Below are positions 1-7,664 of a stretch of 64,000 nt of DNA, one piece after another (the first letter of the stretch is position 1; each line of letters opens with the position of its first letter). A model generated the notes under the pieces. The model ran no database searches, was not told where the DNA came from, and worked only from the letters and a program-made list of their open reading frames with translations. Both the position numbers and the translations under genes were made by a program. The DNA lies in assembly GCA_016218575.1 (NCBI GenBank), contig JACRDN010000019.1, forward strand, positions 186,001-250,000. The letters are read 5' to 3'. The stretch comes from Elusimicrobiota bacterium (GTDB lineage Bacteria > Elusimicrobiota > Elusimicrobia > UBA1565 > UBA9628).

Positions 1-2
1 AA

Positions 3-287
3 ATGCTGAGGCTCTTGAAGGCGCGGCAACGCCGGCAAATCCAGGACTGGGAGCGGGTGCTCGAGGCCAAGGAGAAGGCCCTTAAATTTTCCCGCCAGAG
101 GGAAGCGGATATGCGCCTTAAGCTTAAATTCCTGCGAGAGGAGGTGCTGCGCCTGGAGACCGAGATCTTCAAGGAAAGGCAGGAGCGCTTGAACTGGCAG
201 GAGGCGGCCGAGGGCCTTGGCAAGGAACAGAAGAGCCTCGAGGATGAGTTGGAGAGATTGTTGCGCCAAACAAGCGGCCTTGGTTAA
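3..287 (+). CDS. Coiled-coil protein, possibly C-terminal part of a longer gene
   Basis: The 94 codons read from an ATG two bases inside the window are almost entirely charged helix (K/E/R/Q with spaced L), typical of a coiled coil. No domain is recognised. Because the ATG lies at the very edge, the true start may be upstream and this may be only the C-terminal end of a larger protein. It stops at TAA, and the next 95 bases are AT-rich and separate it from the large exported protein downstream. FliJ- or kinase-associated coiled coils would look similar, so no function is assigned. Confidence 0.6.
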   Translation: MLRLLKARQRRQIQDWERVLEAKEKALKFSRQREADMRLKLKFLREEVLRLETEIFKERQERLNWQEAAEGLGKEQKSLEDELERLLRQTSGLG

Positions 288-382
288 TGCGGGCTTTACA
301 ATTTTTTAATCGTCTTTTAATAATAACGAAATAGTAATCGGATAAACTTATTTCCGAGTAGCACCCGGGACATGGCTTTTTA

Positions 383-3300
383 ATGAAACAACAGAGGTGC
401 TTTTCTAGCGCGCGGCTCTTGAGCGTCGGGATTTTTTTCCTGGCTTCTCTTCTTTGGCCCGCTTCCGCCTCGGCCAACATCCAGCTCTACATCGAAAGCG
501 CCTTCGTGCATCGCAAGAACTCCAACTGCGTGGTGCAAAACTTAAACGGCGTCCCCCGTTTCCGCTGTCCTCCGCTCACCGATGCCCTGTGCCAGAGCAT
601 CACCACAACCTGTCCCGTCTCATGCACGGACGACGACGGCAACCGGGCCAACGGCTGCGGCGCCGGATCGGCCGCCAATGGGCCGAGCATCAACCCCCTG
701 GAGGACGGGAGCATCACCGGGGCCTACGGCAACCTCTCCAACGAGCCCCACATCGAGTTCGACACCCCATCCTCGGCCAGCCGGTGCTTGAGCAGCGTGC
801 CGCCCAACGGCTTGAGCGGTGCGGCCGCGGGCTCTGCGCCGCTCAACCCCGGGAGCGCCATCCAGAACGTCTGCAATTCAGACCTGTTTCTGTGCGCGAC
901 CATCGGCTACGGCACGGGCGGCGAGACCGCCGCGATAGCCATAGACGAGGTTAACTTCGAGATTTTCAAGTTCCAAGCGGGCTCCAACTCTTTGGACCCG
1001 GCCTCGACACCCCCTTTGCGCACCTTCTTCATCGACGCCCCCGGCTCCTTGCCCGCCAATACCAACAGCAGCGCCTCGGGCCCCTTGGGTCCCTTCTGCG
1101 TGCTCTGGGACGGTTCGGTCAACCTCAATGGGGAGCTCGGCAAGACCAACGGGCAATACGGCTTCCGGGTGACGGTCAAGACCAACCAAAGTGGCTCCCA
1201 GGCCGGCAATATCCAGATCACGGCGGTGCGCGCCTACCCTTCGGGTGCTACCAGGGACTCGAGCAATCTCGTCGTCAGCCAAAAACCCATTGCCGTGGAC
1301 GTCTCGAACGTGCACGTGGTGCGTTCCTCGCCGACCGTGGTTGGGACCATCACCGCGGTCCCGGCCCAGCCCTATAATTTGACCTACCGCCTCGCCAAGG
1401 ACGCGACCACCTTCATCAAGATCACGGACACCGCGGGCACGACCTTGCGGACCATAGTCCCCGGCCTGCCGCGGGTGGGGGAGGGAACCCCGGGGACCGA
1501 GCCGCCGCTCATCAACGGCGACTCCTGGAACGGGAGGGCCGACAACGGGGCTTTCCTGCCGAGCGGGATTTATTTGGCGAGCTTCCATGCCTTCGCGCGC
1601 GACCAATACGGGGATGACTTGTCCGAGGGGACCACGCGCCAAATCGGCATCGATCCCCTGCAGATCACGGATATCCGAGTGGCTCCGCTTCTTGATGGAG
1701 CTACTTCTCTGGCGGTCCTCGACTATGTCTTGACCGAGCCTGCCACCACCTTCATAGACATCTATCCCCCGGGCATCCAGTTCTGCGCGACGAGCGGTCT
1801 CAACAACGTGCCGGCGACCGCTGATGACGGCAACCCGAGCAACCCGCCCAAGCAATTCCTGCCCAAATTTGATTGCGCCGGGGCCAGCGTCGTGACTCCC
1901 TTGAAGCGCATCGTGGAGCAGAAGAACTCCCGGACTCGCGTGATCAGCTTCTGGGACGGCCGGGACTCTTCAGGGACCTTGCTTCCCGATGGGGACTACG
2001 TCTTCGTGATGTATGGGGCCATGCCCTCGCCCAACGGCGTCATCTTCAACGGCAGCGGCGCCGACAGGAGGATTTGGACGTCGCAGGCGAAAAGCGGATT
2101 CCTGCCCGTCATCCGGGGATTCATCGGGATCAGCCAGATCACGCCGTCCTCCACGGTTTTGGGGTCGAGCCCCTCGGTGGCCGGTCTTCCTCCTTATATA
2201 TTTCGCTACTCCCTGTCCCGGGACGCCTTGGTCAACATCAAGATTTTCGACGCGGCCGGAACGACTGTGGTGAAAACTTTGGTCAAGGACGAGATCCGCC
2301 CGGGACTCTTCGGCAACTCGGAGCGCTGGGAGGAGCCCATCGCGGACAACGGGCGCTGGGTGTCCTCGGGAACTTATCTCGTGCAGCTGACCGCGGCCGA
2401 TCCCTCCTATCCCGTCAAGGTCACGACCACCACGGCGGTGTTCCCGGTGAACCCTTTTCGCATCACGGACGTGCAGACGACCCCGCTCTTAAACGGAGCC
2501 TCGGACGTGGCCCTCATCAGCTACCAGCTCTCCACCAACATGAACCTGGGGCTCAACATCTACCCTCCCGGGACCGTGATCGCCAACAGCACCACGACCT
2601 GGCCGCCCTGCTCGAGTCTGACCCCCGGCCTCTGCGCCCAGGTCACCGACTCCAACGGCAACCAGCTCTCCCCGCTCATCACCATCCGGGGACACCGGGC
2701 CGGGCGCCTCAAGATCACCGAGCAGTGGGACGGCAGGGACACCAACGGGCTTATGGTCCCGGACGGCAGCTACGTTTTCACTTTGGTGGCCCAATCGAGC
2801 ACGACTCCCAAGTTCTTCGCGACCGACCGCATCACGGGTTCCATCGTGGTCCAGCGCGGGGCGATTCTCTTCCCGAGCTTCACGGTGAACCCCGACATTC
2901 CCCAGCTCTTCAACTCGAGCAACACCATCACCTTGCATCCCTTCACGGTGAGCTATTCCTTGACCCGCCAGTCCTCGGTCACGATCCAGATACTGAACAC
3001 CTCGGTGCCGCCGGTGGTGGTCCGCAACCTCGTGTCTGGGGCGGTGCGCGAGAGCGGGCTTCTCCTCCAGGACGTGTGGGACGGCCGCGACGACAGGGGA
3101 AACTTCCCGCCGGCCGGCTTTTACACGGTGAGAGCCGTCGCCCAGGACCTGGCCTCCCAGCTGTCTTCGCCGTCCACGGCCCAGGTCACGGTTTCCTTTG
3201 ACCCCATTCGGATCTATGACGTGGCGGTCTCGCCCCTGCGTCTAGACACGGGCGGCTCCTCCATCCTGTACCAGGTGTCCGAGCCCATGAAGATCGCGAT

Positions 3301-3922
3301 CAAGATTTACAAGCCCAACACCATTTTCGACAACGCCGGCAACCCCTCGCCGCCAGAGTCTGTCTCCTTGGTCAAGCGCATCGTGGGGGTCAAGCCCGCC
3401 CGCACCGCCATCGAGGACGTGTGGGACGGCACCGACCTGCGCCTGAGCATGGTCCCGGACGGCAACTACAAGTTCAAGATCGTGGGCTCCACCGACATCC
3501 GGGCCATAGACGACATCACGGGCAACGTGGTCAACCCCGGGGCCCTCTCCCTCGACCGGCCCTTGGACGAGATCCCGGTCGTGCGCAACGGTTCCCTGGA
3601 CCCGCTGGGGGACTTCGAGAGAAACACCTTCGTCTACCCCAATCCAGCGAGCGGGGCCACGGCGACTTTCTCGATTTATCTGCCTTTCCAGGGTAAGACC
3701 ACGCTCAAGATCTACACCATCGCCGGCGACCTCGTGTTCGAGCGGGACTTCGGCGAGAGGGCGCCCAGCTTCACCTCGGACCCCTTGAGCTTCGCCTGGA
3801 ACAAGACCAACCCGTCCGGCCGGGCCGTGGCCCGCGGGATTTATTACGCTGTGGTCCGCGTGGAGGAGACCGTGGGCGGCAAGAATACGGTGCAGACGGT
3901 TAAGAGGCTATTAATCCCATGA
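383..3922 (+). CDS. Large exported protein with about seven FlgD-type Ig-like repeats and a C-terminal sorting-like domain
   Basis: This 1179-residue protein begins with a signal peptide (basic start, hydrophobic core, ASASANI cleavage region near residue 32). A Cys-rich N-terminal part of about 300 residues is followed by repeats carrying the FlgD Ig signature WDGRD-x-x-G-x-x-(V/L)PDG-x-Y near residues 381, 523, 649, 781, 899, 1013 and 1139. The last unit has a YPNP motif and ends in KRLLIP, like the FlgD_ig/type A sorting domains at the C-termini of many cell-surface proteins. The stop overlaps the start of a PorV-like barrel (ATGA), so the two are translationally coupled. A surface or secreted adhesin-like role is inferred. 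A TAAACT box lies at 343-348, but I see no convincing -35. Confidence 0.85.
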   Translation: MKQQRCFSSARLLSVGIFFLASLLWPASASANIQLYIESAFVHRKNSNCVVQNLNGVPRFRCPPLTDALCQSITTTCPVSCTDDDGNRANGCGAGSAANGPSINPLEDGSITGAYGNLSNEPHIEFDTPSSASRCLSSVPPNGLSGAAAGSAPLNPGSAIQNVCNSDLFLCATIGYGTGGETAAIAIDEVNFEIFKFQAGSNSLDPASTPPLRTFFIDAPGSLPANTNSSASGPLGPFCVLWDGSVNLNGELGKTNGQYGFRVTVKTNQSGSQAGNIQITAVRAYPSGATRDSSNLVVSQKPIAVDVSNVHVVRSSPTVVGTITAVPAQPYNLTYRLAKDATTFIKITDTAGTTLRTIVPGLPRVGEGTPGTEPPLINGDSWNGRADNGAFLPSGIYLASFHAFARDQYGDDLSEGTTRQIGIDPLQITDIRVAPLLDGATSLAVLDYVLTEPATTFIDIYPPGIQFCATSGLNNVPATADDGNPSNPPKQFLPKFDCAGASVVTPLKRIVEQKNSRTRVISFWDGRDSSGTLLPDGDYVFVMYGAMPSPNGVIFNGSGADRRIWTSQAKSGFLPVIRGFIGISQITPSSTVLGSSPSVAGLPPYIFRYSLSRDALVNIKIFDAAGTTVVKTLVKDEIRPGLFGNSERWEEPIADNGRWVSSGTYLVQLTAADPSYPVKVTTTTAVFPVNPFRITDVQTTPLLNGASDVALISYQLSTNMNLGLNIYPPGTVIANSTTTWPPCSSLTPGLCAQVTDSNGNQLSPLITIRGHRAGRLKITEQWDGRDTNGLMVPDGSYVFTLVAQSSTTPKFFATDRITGSIVVQRGAILFPSFTVNPDIPQLFNSSNTITLHPFTVSYSLTRQSSVTIQILNTSVPPVVVRNLVSGAVRESGLLLQDVWDGRDDRGNFPPAGFYTVRAVAQDLASQLSSPSTAQVTVSFDPIRIYDVAVSPLRLDTGGSSILYQVSEPMKIAIKIYKPNTIFDNAGNPSPPESVSLVKRIVGVKPARTAIEDVWDGTDLRLSMVPDGNYKFKIVGSTDIRAIDDITGNVVNPGALSLDRPLDEIPVVRNGSLDPLGDFERNTFVYPNPASGATATFSIYLPFQGKTTLKIYTIAGDLVFERDFGERAPSFTSDPLSFAWNKTNPSGRAVARGIYYAVVRVEETVGGKNTVQTVKRLLIP

Positions 3923-4899
3923 TAGCCAGCACCCCAGTAAAGACCTTCCTCCTGGCCGCGCTTTTTATTGGCGTGGCGCGGCCCGCGCTGGCCATCGACT
4001 CTGCGGCCGGGACCGCGGGCGGGTCCTTTCTTAAGATCGGGCAGGGCTCGGCCCGGGCCATGGCCCTAGGGCGCTCCTACGTGGCCATCGCCGAGGGCTC
4101 CGACTCCCTGAACTGGAACCCGGCGGGCCTGGCCGTGACCCAGCAGAAGGAGCTTGCCTACTCCTACTTGCGCTACGTGCAGGATCTCGACACTCCCCTT
4201 TACATGGCCTACGCCCACCCCATGGGCCGCACGGTGCTCGGGGCCAACATCGCCTATCTCTCGGCCAGCGGCTTCGACGTGCGCGACGCCAACGGGGTGC
4301 CCCTGCCGAGCGAGAACGTGCGCGTGAGAAACGGCTGGGGGACGATGGGAGTGGCCCGCTCCTTCTGGTACGAGAAGCTGTTTTTGGGCGCGGCCATCCG
4401 AGGCATTCACGAGGACAACGCGGGCACTTTGCACGACACCGTGGTCGGGGACGTGGGCGTCCTGGTCAAGCCGAGCCCGACCTTGTCCTTGGGGTTCGCC
4501 CACCAGAATTTCGGCTCGAACGCGGCCAACGTGGCCAAGGTAACCCGCTTGGGGGCGGGGTTCAAGATGGGGGATTTCTTTGGGCTCAGCCTCGAGCTCA
4601 ACAAGGCCTCCGACGCGCCCTACCGCATCGGGATCGGAGGCGAGTTCCAGGTCCCAGAGGAGTACCTTGAACTAGGGCAATTGGCTTTCCGGGTGGGCTA
4701 CTACAGCTCGGACAGCCTGGGCCAGAGCGTCAGCGACCAGTTGAAGTCGCTGAGGCTTGATCGGAGCAGCGGGCTTACCTTCGGCTTCGGCCTTTACACC
4801 ACGCAGGCTTTCGGTTACGGCGTGGGGCTAGACTACGCCTTCGTGCCCTTCGGGGCCTTGGGCACGGTGGACCAGGTGTCTTTGAAGCTTAAATTTTAA
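3919..4899 (+). CDS. PorV/PorQ-like (UPF0164) outer-membrane beta-barrel protein
   Basis: The 326-residue product has a signal peptide ending near ALAIDSA. Just after it comes the PorV/PorQ family hallmark: a GxxFLKIGQGSARAMALG segment followed by NWNPAGLA near residue 70. The remainder is alternating amphipathic beta strand with Gly/Tyr/Phe turns and a terminal aromatic strand (VSLKLKF), as expected of an outer-membrane barrel. PorV proteins serve as outer-membrane shuttles in type IX secretion, and relatives occur widely in phyla without T9SS. The 4-base ATGA overlap with the Ig-repeat protein suggests that protein is a partner or substrate. Confidence 0.85.
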   Translation: MIASTPVKTFLLAALFIGVARPALAIDSAAGTAGGSFLKIGQGSARAMALGRSYVAIAEGSDSLNWNPAGLAVTQQKELAYSYLRYVQDLDTPLYMAYAHPMGRTVLGANIAYLSASGFDVRDANGVPLPSENVRVRNGWGTMGVARSFWYEKLFLGAAIRGIHEDNAGTLHDTVVGDVGVLVKPSPTLSLGFAHQNFGSNAANVAKVTRLGAGFKMGDFFGLSLELNKASDAPYRIGIGGEFQVPEEYLELGQLAFRVGYYSSDSLGQSVSDQLKSLRLDRSSGLTFGFGLYTTQAFGYGVGLDYAFVPFGALGTVDQVSLKLKF

Positions 4900-4921
4900 A
4901 TGTCTTTTTATCGGGCGGATA

Positions 4922-4950
4922 TTGACAATGACAAAGGCGGCTGTTACACT
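4922..4950 (+). promoter_or_regulatory. Sigma70-type promoter for the Tad/Flp operon
   Basis: TTGACA at 4922-4927, a 17-base spacer, then TACACT at 4945-4950. The same architecture recurs before other genes here. It implies that the first pilin starts downstream, at GTG 4961, rather than at TTG 4922 or ATG 4928, which lie inside the promoter. Confidence 0.75.
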
Positions 4951-4960
4951 CAAAACGCGA

Positions 4961-5131
4961 GTGAAAAAAAGGTTTTTCCCGACGGGAACGGCGGGGCAGA
5001 CCGCCGTCGAGTACATGCTGACCACCTTGACCTTGGTCACGGTTTTCGCGGGCATGTACGGATTTTTGCAGGGGGGCTTGAAGAAGCTGTTCATTTCGGC
5101 CGGAATCAAGATACTAAGGTCATACTACTGA
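4961..5131 (+). CDS. flp: Flp-family pilin (type IVb prepilin), first copy
   Basis: A prepilin of about 56 residues with a short basic leader, then the processing motif G|QTAVEYM (Glu and Tyr at +5 and +6, the Flp hallmark) and one hydrophobic helix that continues to the C-terminal region. Flp pilins are cut by a TadV-type peptidase and assembled by the Tad machine. I place the start at GTG 4961 because the upstream in-frame TTG and ATG fall inside the promoter; ATG 4928 is the alternative. No Shine-Dalgarno is visible. It sits 19 bases before a second Flp-like gene. Confidence 0.8.
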   Translation: MKKRFFPTGTAGQTAVEYMLTTLTLVTVFAGMYGFLQGGLKKLFISAGIKILRSYY

Positions 5132-5150
5132 AACCTGGAGGGTGGACAAG

Positions 5151-5345
5151 ATGAAGAAGATGCGCGCTTGGCTCAAGGAAGAGAGAGGCCAGAACACCGT
5201 CGAGTATCTGCTCATGCTCACGGTCGTGGTGGGCGTGGTCTTGATCGCCGGTGTGGCCCTGAAGAAGTACATGCCCGGTCTTTTCCAGCAGATCCAGGGC
5301 ATGATCACCGGAGCCGCCGGCCAGCTCGGGAGCGGATCTAATTAG
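5151..5345 (+). CDS. flp: Flp-family pilin (type IVb prepilin), second copy
   Basis: A 64-residue protein with a basic leader, the cleavage motif G|QNTVEYL and a 20-residue hydrophobic helix, followed by a small Gly/Ser-rich tail. This fits the major Flp pilin subunit. ATG 5151 is chosen over GTG 5142 because GGAGG at 5137-5141 is well spaced from the ATG. It probably shares the transcript of the first pilin. The divergence between the two suggests major and minor pilins rather than a recent duplication. No prepilin peptidase gene is visible in the window. Confidence 0.88.
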   Translation: MKKMRAWLKEERGQNTVEYLLMLTVVVGVVLIAGVALKKYMPGLFQQIQGMITGAAGQLGSGSN

Positions 5346-5349
5346 CTTC

Positions 5350-5423
5350 ACTCCTTTCGGTGCCTGGCTCCCGAAGGGTGCCTGGCACCGGCTGTTGCAC
5401 AAGCCTCCCCCGGGGAGGCGCGC
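5350..5423 (+). repeat. Intergenic palindromic repeat (REP-like, GTGCCTGGCAC type), copy 1
   Basis: It contains GTGCCTGGC twice and closes as GGTGCC...GGCACC. A second perfect hairpin follows (GCCTCCCC...GGGGAGGC, 5403-5420). A copy about 85 % identical lies at 7537-7610. It may modulate the operon by folding in the RNA between pilin and tadE; there is no T-tract for an intrinsic terminator. Confidence 0.8.
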
Positions 5424-5448
5424 AGCACGAGGGGTTAGCGTGGATTAA

Positions 5449-5970
5449 ATGACAAAACTTAAGCGCAAGCGCAGCCGGCTGGGCCAGGTGGTGGTGGAGA
5501 TGCTGCTCATTCTCCCCATCTTCATGACCATCGTGTTCACGATCATGGAGCTCGGCTACCTTGCCTTCTGGATGATCATGCTCAACCACGCCACCTACGA
5601 GGTGGCCCGCATCGGGGCCTTGGTCGCGACTCCCCGCAACGGGGGCAATCCCCAGCCGGCCAAGGCCCAGGCGGAGATGAACAAGTTCATGGCCCGCATC
5701 ATCCCCACGGCCTGGGTCGAGTCGTCCCCGGAGCAGACCTTGTGGGACCCGCAGGCCGACGTCCAGAACCATGAGCTGGTGGTGACGGGCAAGTACCAGG
5801 TGCGTCTGGTGTTTCCCATCAGCAGCATGCTCCTGGCCAAGCCCAAGGGCAGCGCCAGCCGGCTGCTGGAGGCCGTGGTGCGCATGCCCATCGAGCAGCC
5901 CCTGCAGCGCGGGGAATCGGCCAAGGGCTTGGGCGGCAAGGGCGGCGGGAAGTTCAAAAAGGGAGGCTGA
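5449..5970 (+). CDS. tadE: TadE-like minor pilin
   Basis: This 173-residue protein has a basic N-terminus, a G|QVVVEML processing site and a hydrophobic helix (residues about 15-40), then an extracytoplasmic region with the LNHATYEVARIGAL segment typical of TadE/TadG family pseudopilins. The C-terminus is Gly/Lys rich. It follows the Flp pilins and precedes cpaB by 3 bases, as expected in a Tad operon. TadE proteins are pseudopilins needed for fibre assembly or surface attachment. Confidence 0.88.
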   Translation: MTKLKRKRSRLGQVVVEMLLILPIFMTIVFTIMELGYLAFWMIMLNHATYEVARIGALVATPRNGGNPQPAKAQAEMNKFMARIIPTAWVESSPEQTLWDPQADVQNHELVVTGKYQVRLVFPISSMLLAKPKGSASRLLEAVVRMPIEQPLQRGESAKGLGGKGGGKFKKGG

Positions 5971-5973
5971 GGC

Positions 5974-6729
5974 ATGGAAAAGAAAGGAATCCTGGTCCCC
6001 ATGGTCTTGGCGATGGCGGCGGCCACGGTCTACCTCATGGCCTTGTCGAGCAAGGAGAGGGCGCTCAGCAATTCTTACGAGACGGGACAGGTCCTGACGG
6101 CCAAGGTGGACATCCCCGAGCGCACCGTGCTCAAGGAAGAGATGGTCGAGCCCATGGCGGTGCCCCGCAAGTTCATGGAGCAGGACGGCTTCGAGGTGAA
6201 AAGCCCCTCGGACATCAAGCTCATCTCGAACCTCGTGACCCGGGTGCGCATCCCCAAGGGAAACCAAGTCACGCAGTCGGCCTTGGTTTCCCTGTCGCCG
6301 GAGGCGGGACTCAGCGTCAAGATTCCTCCCGGCTACCGCGGGGCTATCATCCCTATTGAGAACGAGCTCAAGAGCCTCATCAAGCCGGGTGACCGGGTGG
6401 ATGTCTTGGTCACCTTCGACGCGGTTCTGGCCGACAACCGCAAGGAGAAAGTCACGGCCACGATTTTGCAGGCCGTCCTGGTGGTCGCGGTGGGGACCAA
6501 CATGGGACAGGGCTTGACCGCCAAGCAGTTCAAGTCCGCGGGGGAGAAGGAGGACAAGACCGCGGCCTTCTCGGAGAAGGCCGTGATCAGCGTGGCTTTG
6601 AACCCGAATGAGTCCCAATATTTGGCCCTCTCCACGATTCAGGGCGATATCCGGGTGGTTTTGCGCGGCTTGGGAGATTTGGAGCTTCACCCGATGGAGA
6701 TGGCGAGCTTTAGGAAATTGTTTCGCTGA
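5974..6729 (+). CDS. cpaB: Flp pilus assembly protein CpaB/RcpC
   Basis: The 251-residue protein has an N-terminal membrane anchor (residues 7-24), then an SAF-like domain with the signature pattern 'AKVDIPERTVLKEEMV' and later 'IKPGDRVDVLVTF' near residue 130, both diagnostic of the CpaB/RcpC family. CpaB proteins act in the periplasm near the secretin and are thought to stabilise or gate it. It sits between tadE and the secretin, as in other Tad loci. The length is near the family norm. Confidence 0.92.
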   Translation: MEKKGILVPMVLAMAAATVYLMALSSKERALSNSYETGQVLTAKVDIPERTVLKEEMVEPMAVPRKFMEQDGFEVKSPSDIKLISNLVTRVRIPKGNQVTQSALVSLSPEAGLSVKIPPGYRGAIIPIENELKSLIKPGDRVDVLVTFDAVLADNRKEKVTATILQAVLVVAVGTNMGQGLTAKQFKSAGEKEDKTAAFSEKAVISVALNPNESQYLALSTIQGDIRVVLRGLGDLELHPMEMASFRKLFR

Positions 6730-6791
6730 CTGGTAATAGACATCTAGGGGAGTAGTGCGACAGGTTAGGCGTTTCTAGGTAAGACAACAGA

Positions 6792-7532
6792 ATGAGGCAA
6801 CTAGTTAAAGCGGCAGTGATATTGGCGCTGTTGGCGCCGGGGCTTTGCGCTCAGCCCGAGGATTCGCTCATCGCCATCTCGGCGGACATCGTCGAGATAG
6901 CGGGGTCGAACCAGCGGGACGTGGGATTCGTTTGGGGGCCCTTTCAGACCGGGATCAACTTCGCCGAGCAGCAGATCCCGGGGATTTACACGATAGGCGA
7001 TTTCGCGCGGCAGACCGCGCTGCAGGCTTCGTTGAAGATGCTAGAGACCGAGGGCAAGGCCCAGCTTCTCTCCAATCCCAAGGTGATCGTCCAGGCGGGC
7101 GCGGACGCCGCGAGCTTCATCGTGGGCGACAAGCTGCCCTTCCCGGTCTGCGGCAACCAGGGCTGCACCGCGGAATTCAAGGATGCCGGCACGATTTTAA
7201 ACATCGCTCCCGTGATCAACCCGAACAAGAAGGAGACCATCCGCGCGACCTTCCAGCTCGAGGTGTCCAACCCCGACTTCTCCAAGGCCGTCCAGATCGG
7301 CAACGCCACCGTGCCCACCATAGTCACCCGCCAGCTCCAGAGCACCGTGGAGCTAAAAAGCGGGGAGACCTTGGTGATCGGGGGACTCAAGTCCAGCCGC
7401 AAGAACGTCTCCAAGACCCGGGTCCCCTTCCTGGGCCGGATCCCGATTTTGGGCCTTTTGTTCACGACCACCAGCATTATCGAGGAGCAGAAGTCCCTGT
7501 TCCTGTTCATCACGATGGAGATTGTTAAGTAG
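6792..7532 (+). CDS. cpaC: Short secretin CpaC/RcpA (outer-membrane Tad channel)
   Basis: The 246-residue product has a signal peptide (cleavage near LCAQPED) and then almost only the secretin core: VGFVWG, 'LETEGKAQLLSNPKVIV', PVINPNKKETIR, and the C-terminal ETLVIGGL...RVPFLGRIPILG...LFLFITMEIV typical of the type II/III secretin family. RcpA/CpaC proteins are usually much longer because of N-terminal periplasmic domains; these appear to be absent. The gap of 62 bases before ATG 6792 holds no in-frame extension. Another periplasmic protein may supply the missing contacts. Confidence 0.88.
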   Translation: MRQLVKAAVILALLAPGLCAQPEDSLIAISADIVEIAGSNQRDVGFVWGPFQTGINFAEQQIPGIYTIGDFARQTALQASLKMLETEGKAQLLSNPKVIVQAGADAASFIVGDKLPFPVCGNQGCTAEFKDAGTILNIAPVINPNKKETIRATFQLEVSNPDFSKAVQIGNATVPTIVTRQLQSTVELKSGETLVIGGLKSSRKNVSKTRVPFLGRIPILGLLFTTTSIIEEQKSLFLFITMEIVK

Positions 7533-7536
7533 CGTG

Positions 7537-7610
7537 ACTCCTATCGGTGCCTGGCTCCCAGAGGGTGCCTGGCACCGGACGCCGCAAGCCTCCCCCGTGG
7601 GGAGGCGCGC
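7537..7610 (+). repeat. Intergenic palindromic repeat (REP-like, GTGCCTGGCAC type), copy 2
   Basis: A near copy of 5350-5423: CGGTGCCTGGCTCCC, GGGTGCCTGGCACCGG and then the GCCTCCCCC/GGGGAGGC hairpin. It starts four bases after the cpaC stop and precedes the cpaE-cpaF fusion, so the same element sits in two gaps of one operon. Confidence 0.8.
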
Positions 7611-7664
7611 GGCCGCGAAGGGAGGCTGAGGGCTGGTGTCGCGCGCTGATTTTAATTAACAAAG

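Noticed and set aside
4900-5154. Alternative frame of 84 codons over the first pilin
   Set aside because: It lacks the prepilin pattern and runs through the promoter; the frame with G|QTAVEY is clearly the real one.
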